From positions 124,001 through 188,000 of the forward strand of contig JAACJP010000030.1 of assembly GCA_013368375.1 (NCBI GenBank): a DNA stretch of 64,000 bases, in the 5' to 3' direction. A program made the position numbers and the translations under genes. Within the stretch, counting starts at the first letter, position 1, and every line of letters starts with the position of its first letter. Origin of the DNA: Tricholomella constricta (lineage: Eukaryota; Basidiomycota; Agaricomycetes; Agaricales; Lyophyllaceae). The notes beneath the pieces are model-generated. The model ran no database searches. It had not been told where the DNA came from and worked only from the letters and a program-made list of their open reading frames with translations. Below, in pieces: positions 61,119 to 64,000 of this stretch.

Positions 61119-64000
61119 ATGTCCGACTTTGAGGCTTACGCCTCACCATGGCCTTCTGCAGCATACTCTGCAGAGTTTTTCTCATCTGTCACCTTCAGAA
61201 GCGTCTCCGAACTCACTTATCCCACAATCGCTCCTGAGAAATCCCTTGTCTCATTTGTATTTGAGGTAGATGTGCCCGCCAATGCTGCTGCCACAGTTAT
61301 CCTGCCTGGCGAGGTCATCCCACATCTAAGTGATGTACTGAACATCTCATCCGAAATGCGACATGCATACACACAAGGCATGCGTTCCGTAGCGATACAC
61401 CTTTCTCTTCCGTCCGGTGATATTTGGAGACGTTACCACTTCTCTAAGGTGCGTATTTGCCATTTTTATTCAGTTATCCTGCAGAATCTGATGCGCTTTT
61501 TTGGATAGATCACCTTGTTCAAGGTGATCAATAACAAAAAAATTGCCATTTTTGCCGCTCAAAAGCTTTCTCACCATATTGTGTCACTCAATTCAATGCC
61601 GACGGTGTTACGAGAGCGCTTTCTTAGCCAACGCATTTTCACATCCATCCGTGGTTTTCATGTTACCGATTTTCCATTATGGAAGCTCAGTGATCTCATG
61701 GAGGAGACGTGGATCGAAGAAGACATCATGAACGCACTTGCTGAGCTCACTTATTTCAAACGAGCAGCTTTGACGCCCTCTCAGAACCCGCCCCCGTATC
61801 TCTATCTCCCAACAAAATTCCTTGTTGATGCCCGCTATCTCTTCAATCAGAGCCCTCGTGTTTACAGCCCGGAACTTCTGTCATTTCGTCGCCGAATGTT
61901 GTCAACAACAGTTGACCTTATCAGTCTGTTGTCCTGGCTACAGGATCATTATTCGGCCTACATCCTCAGTGATGCTAACCTTCTTCACGGAGACTCATTG
62001 GGTCACCTGGCCGAGGTCAACGACCTGGTCGTTCTACAGTGGATACTCGCTGGTATCCCACGCGCATCTCCCCGAAGTGTTCGTGAAATCTCTGTACCTC
62101 AGCAGAACAACACTGGTGTGGGTTCCGGAAGCTGTGGAATTGCGTCGCATGATCTAATCACCTCATATTTTGAGATCACTGCATCAACACGTTGGACAAG
62201 CTCGACATCAGGAGACTTTCGCAATCAAGCACTTCAGGATCTCATTCACTATGATCAGATTGCTTCCGAATTGACCACGGTGAGTTACTACGTCACATAA
62301 TGTGTCCCTATTCTCACTTAGCATCTGTAGGCCTTCGTCGATTGGGCGGAACCTTGCATTCCGATAGATGATAGTAGCGAGGCCCCTGCATTTTGTGGTT
62401 ATGCAGATTTTAACATGTATACGCCTCTTGTAAGTGACATTGTGCATCTACCGGTGAACAGGATATTGTAATGACTTAAGTGCCCAATAGGAGACTCATC
62501 CCATCCACCAATTTCTGACCGAAACACGTATCCGTGACATCCCAGTCAAACCTTGTGGCTTCACGGGCAAAATATCACTGGTTGATTCTCTGCCTTCGGC
62601 CTCTCTCGATGTTGGGCATGTGAATCTCGAACTTGAAGATCATGAAAAACCATCAAGCCTGCAATTTTCGCCAAGACTACCTAACTTCGAAATCAAACTA
62701 CCCCGTATGTCGTTGCTGCTCTTGATAAGGAAATTTACTTATTTCGGTTACAGGAACTCCATCAGACGACAAGTCAATTATCGATCTCATTTCACCACCT
62801 TCAAGCCTAAAATCCAAGTCGAAGACCTTGCTGCCAGACCATTACATCGATCTTACATCACCATCGCCGAGCTGCAATCGGTCAGGTGTGACATCGCGTC
62901 CACCTTTATTCAAGCGATCACGAACGGACTCGATTGAATTTATATCCCTACCCACTACCCCAGAGGCATCGCTAAAGGCACCTCCCGTACTGCTACCAGT
63001 AACACGGTTAGCAGTTGTCAAACGTGCTAGAAGTGACTCAATCAAAATCATTTCGGACCGAATTTTGGCCAAATCTGACTTCAAACCTTTACCATCTTTG
63101 CACCCACCACCCACAAGGCGTCTACCAGCAGTAAAGCGGGCCCGAACAGGTTCTATCGAGATCATCCCCCCTCCAACGTCTGCCAAACTTGACCTGAAGC
63201 CTGATGTCAAGTTCCAGCGCACGGATACACCGGTTTCTGGTGTTATCCGGGTTGGGAGTTTTTTCAAGACATGGGAGGCTGCGCAATATGCGATCTATGA
63301 GCGGGAGGCTGCACTCGGGCACAAGTGGATCAGGAACCAGACGAAAATGAAGAACAACAGCATTTGTCGTATCACCTTCCGATGTCATCGACAATCTACT
63401 CATACCCCGAAGAATTCGATGGCGATCGATCCTTCAGATCGTCGTCGTGGACAGTCCTCGCGTGTTGGATGTCAGGCACATGTCAACGTGTGTAAAAATC
63501 CTGGGGGCTGGCATGTCAGTACCATTGCATTCGAGCATAATCATGATCGGAGTATTCCTATCGGTGGAACCATTTCACGACCACCAACACATGAGCAACG
63601 AGCAGCTATCACTGATCTTGCTAGGATTCCGAACCTTCGACGGTCACAAGTTATGGACATAGTCAAGAATCACCCCGAATTCAGCAAGCCGCTCGAACCC
63701 CGGCAAATCTCAAACATTATTACCAAGGCTCGCAGTGACTCCCGCAATGAAATTTCTGCTGCTGGCGGAGATTTTATCGCTATCCTTGCAGCATTGAAGG
63801 AGAAAAGCGACACAGCTGGCTGGAACTACGATGTTCTCACTGATGAGACCAACACCGTCACAGCTGTCTTTTGGCAATCTGACACTCAAGTGGAGCTCGG
63901 CCGACGCTTCCATGACATCCTGCTCAACGACAATTCCTATAATCGAAACAACTGTGGTTATCCTCTCAATCTCGGTATCATCGTCGACTCATATGGCAAG
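61119..64000 (+). CDS. Ulp1-like protease / FAR1-type zinc finger / MULE transposase fusion (partial, runs off right edge)
   Basis: Five inferred exons; frame is continuous across four consensus introns to the window end, more than 850 residues. Starts MSDFEAYASPWPSAAYSAEF. A C48-like protease core is read in exon 2: DHYSAYILSDANLLHGDSLG (His, then Asp) and VPQQNNTGVGSGSCGIASHD (Gln, then Cys). A linker follows with repeated hydrophobic-acidic motifs: KSIIDLISPP, HYIDLTSPSPS, DSIEFISLP, DSIKIISD and GSIEIIPPP. Next comes a FAR1/WRKY-GCM1-like domain, FFKTWEAAQYAIYEREAALG, CRITFRCH, VGCQAHVNV and IAFEHNHD. The MULE catalytic region begins VTAVFWQSDTQVELGRRFH, then LLNDNSYNRNNCGYPLNLGI with the first catalytic Asp in LLND, and IIVDSYGK at the edge. 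Mutator-type transposases move DNA by a DDE mechanism; the role of the protease is unknown. Confidence 0.8.

Overview
The window is genomic DNA from a filamentous basidiomycete, most likely an agaricomycete. Short (about 45-70 bp) GT-AG introns interrupt nearly every gene. The protein families present (M35 peptidyl-Lys metallopeptidase, KDZ transposase, DIRS-like retroelement, AsaB/CmcJ-type desaturase-like enzymes) are typical of wood- or litter-decaying agaricomycetes. Exon structures below were inferred by eye from splice consensus, frame continuity and family resemblance; no alignment or RNA evidence was available.

Left third (1-15 kb), a nest of mobile DNA. Positions 1-2497 hold the 5' part of a Ty3/gypsy LTR retrotransposon on the minus strand: LTR 2024-2497, a self-priming-type primer site, gag, then pol reached through a canonical -1 slippery heptamer. 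Its LTR cuts into the reverse transcriptase of an older, damaged DIRS-like element (about 2498-5395). Next to this lies a complete 9,585-bp KDZ-superfamily DNA transposon (5403-14987). It has an 8-bp target duplication, long terminal inverted repeats and three coherent multi-exon genes on the minus strand: the transposase and two accessory proteins.

Middle (15-50 kb), mostly conserved single-copy genes in alternating orientation: M35 metallopeptidase, eIF2 gamma, two small unknowns, MCM10, ASF1, an LTE1-like RasGEF, a lysine-rich nuclear protein, a DUF1365 protein, the complex I LYR subunit NDUFA6, a PDAP1/PP28-like phosphoprotein, a PPR-type mitochondrial protein, an RRM/RS splicing factor and a membrane RING-CH ubiquitin ligase. 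Several divergent pairs share very short promoters (114-218 bp). Two stretches (about 17.3-19.2 kb and 44.9-47.6 kb) contain no gene I can support.

Right part (51-64 kb), accessory and lineage-specific. A secreted protein is built from eight tandem ~47-residue cationic/glycine-rich units with Kex2-like dibasic sites. Two tandem AsaB/CmcJ-type enzyme genes follow, and the duplication reaches to the stop codon of the neighbouring UBP6 gene. Then come UBP6/USP14, a SET-domain methyltransferase, and, running off the right edge, a large Mutator-like transposase. That protein joins an N-terminal Ulp1-like SUMO-protease domain, a tandem array of SUMO-interaction-like motifs, a FAR1/WRKY-GCM1-type zinc finger and the start of the MULE catalytic domain.

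The observations I consider most worth following are the Ulp1-SIM-FAR1-MULE fusion, the repeat-peptide precursor, the apparently intact three-gene KDZ transposon, and the combined self-priming and -1 frameshift signals in the LTR element.
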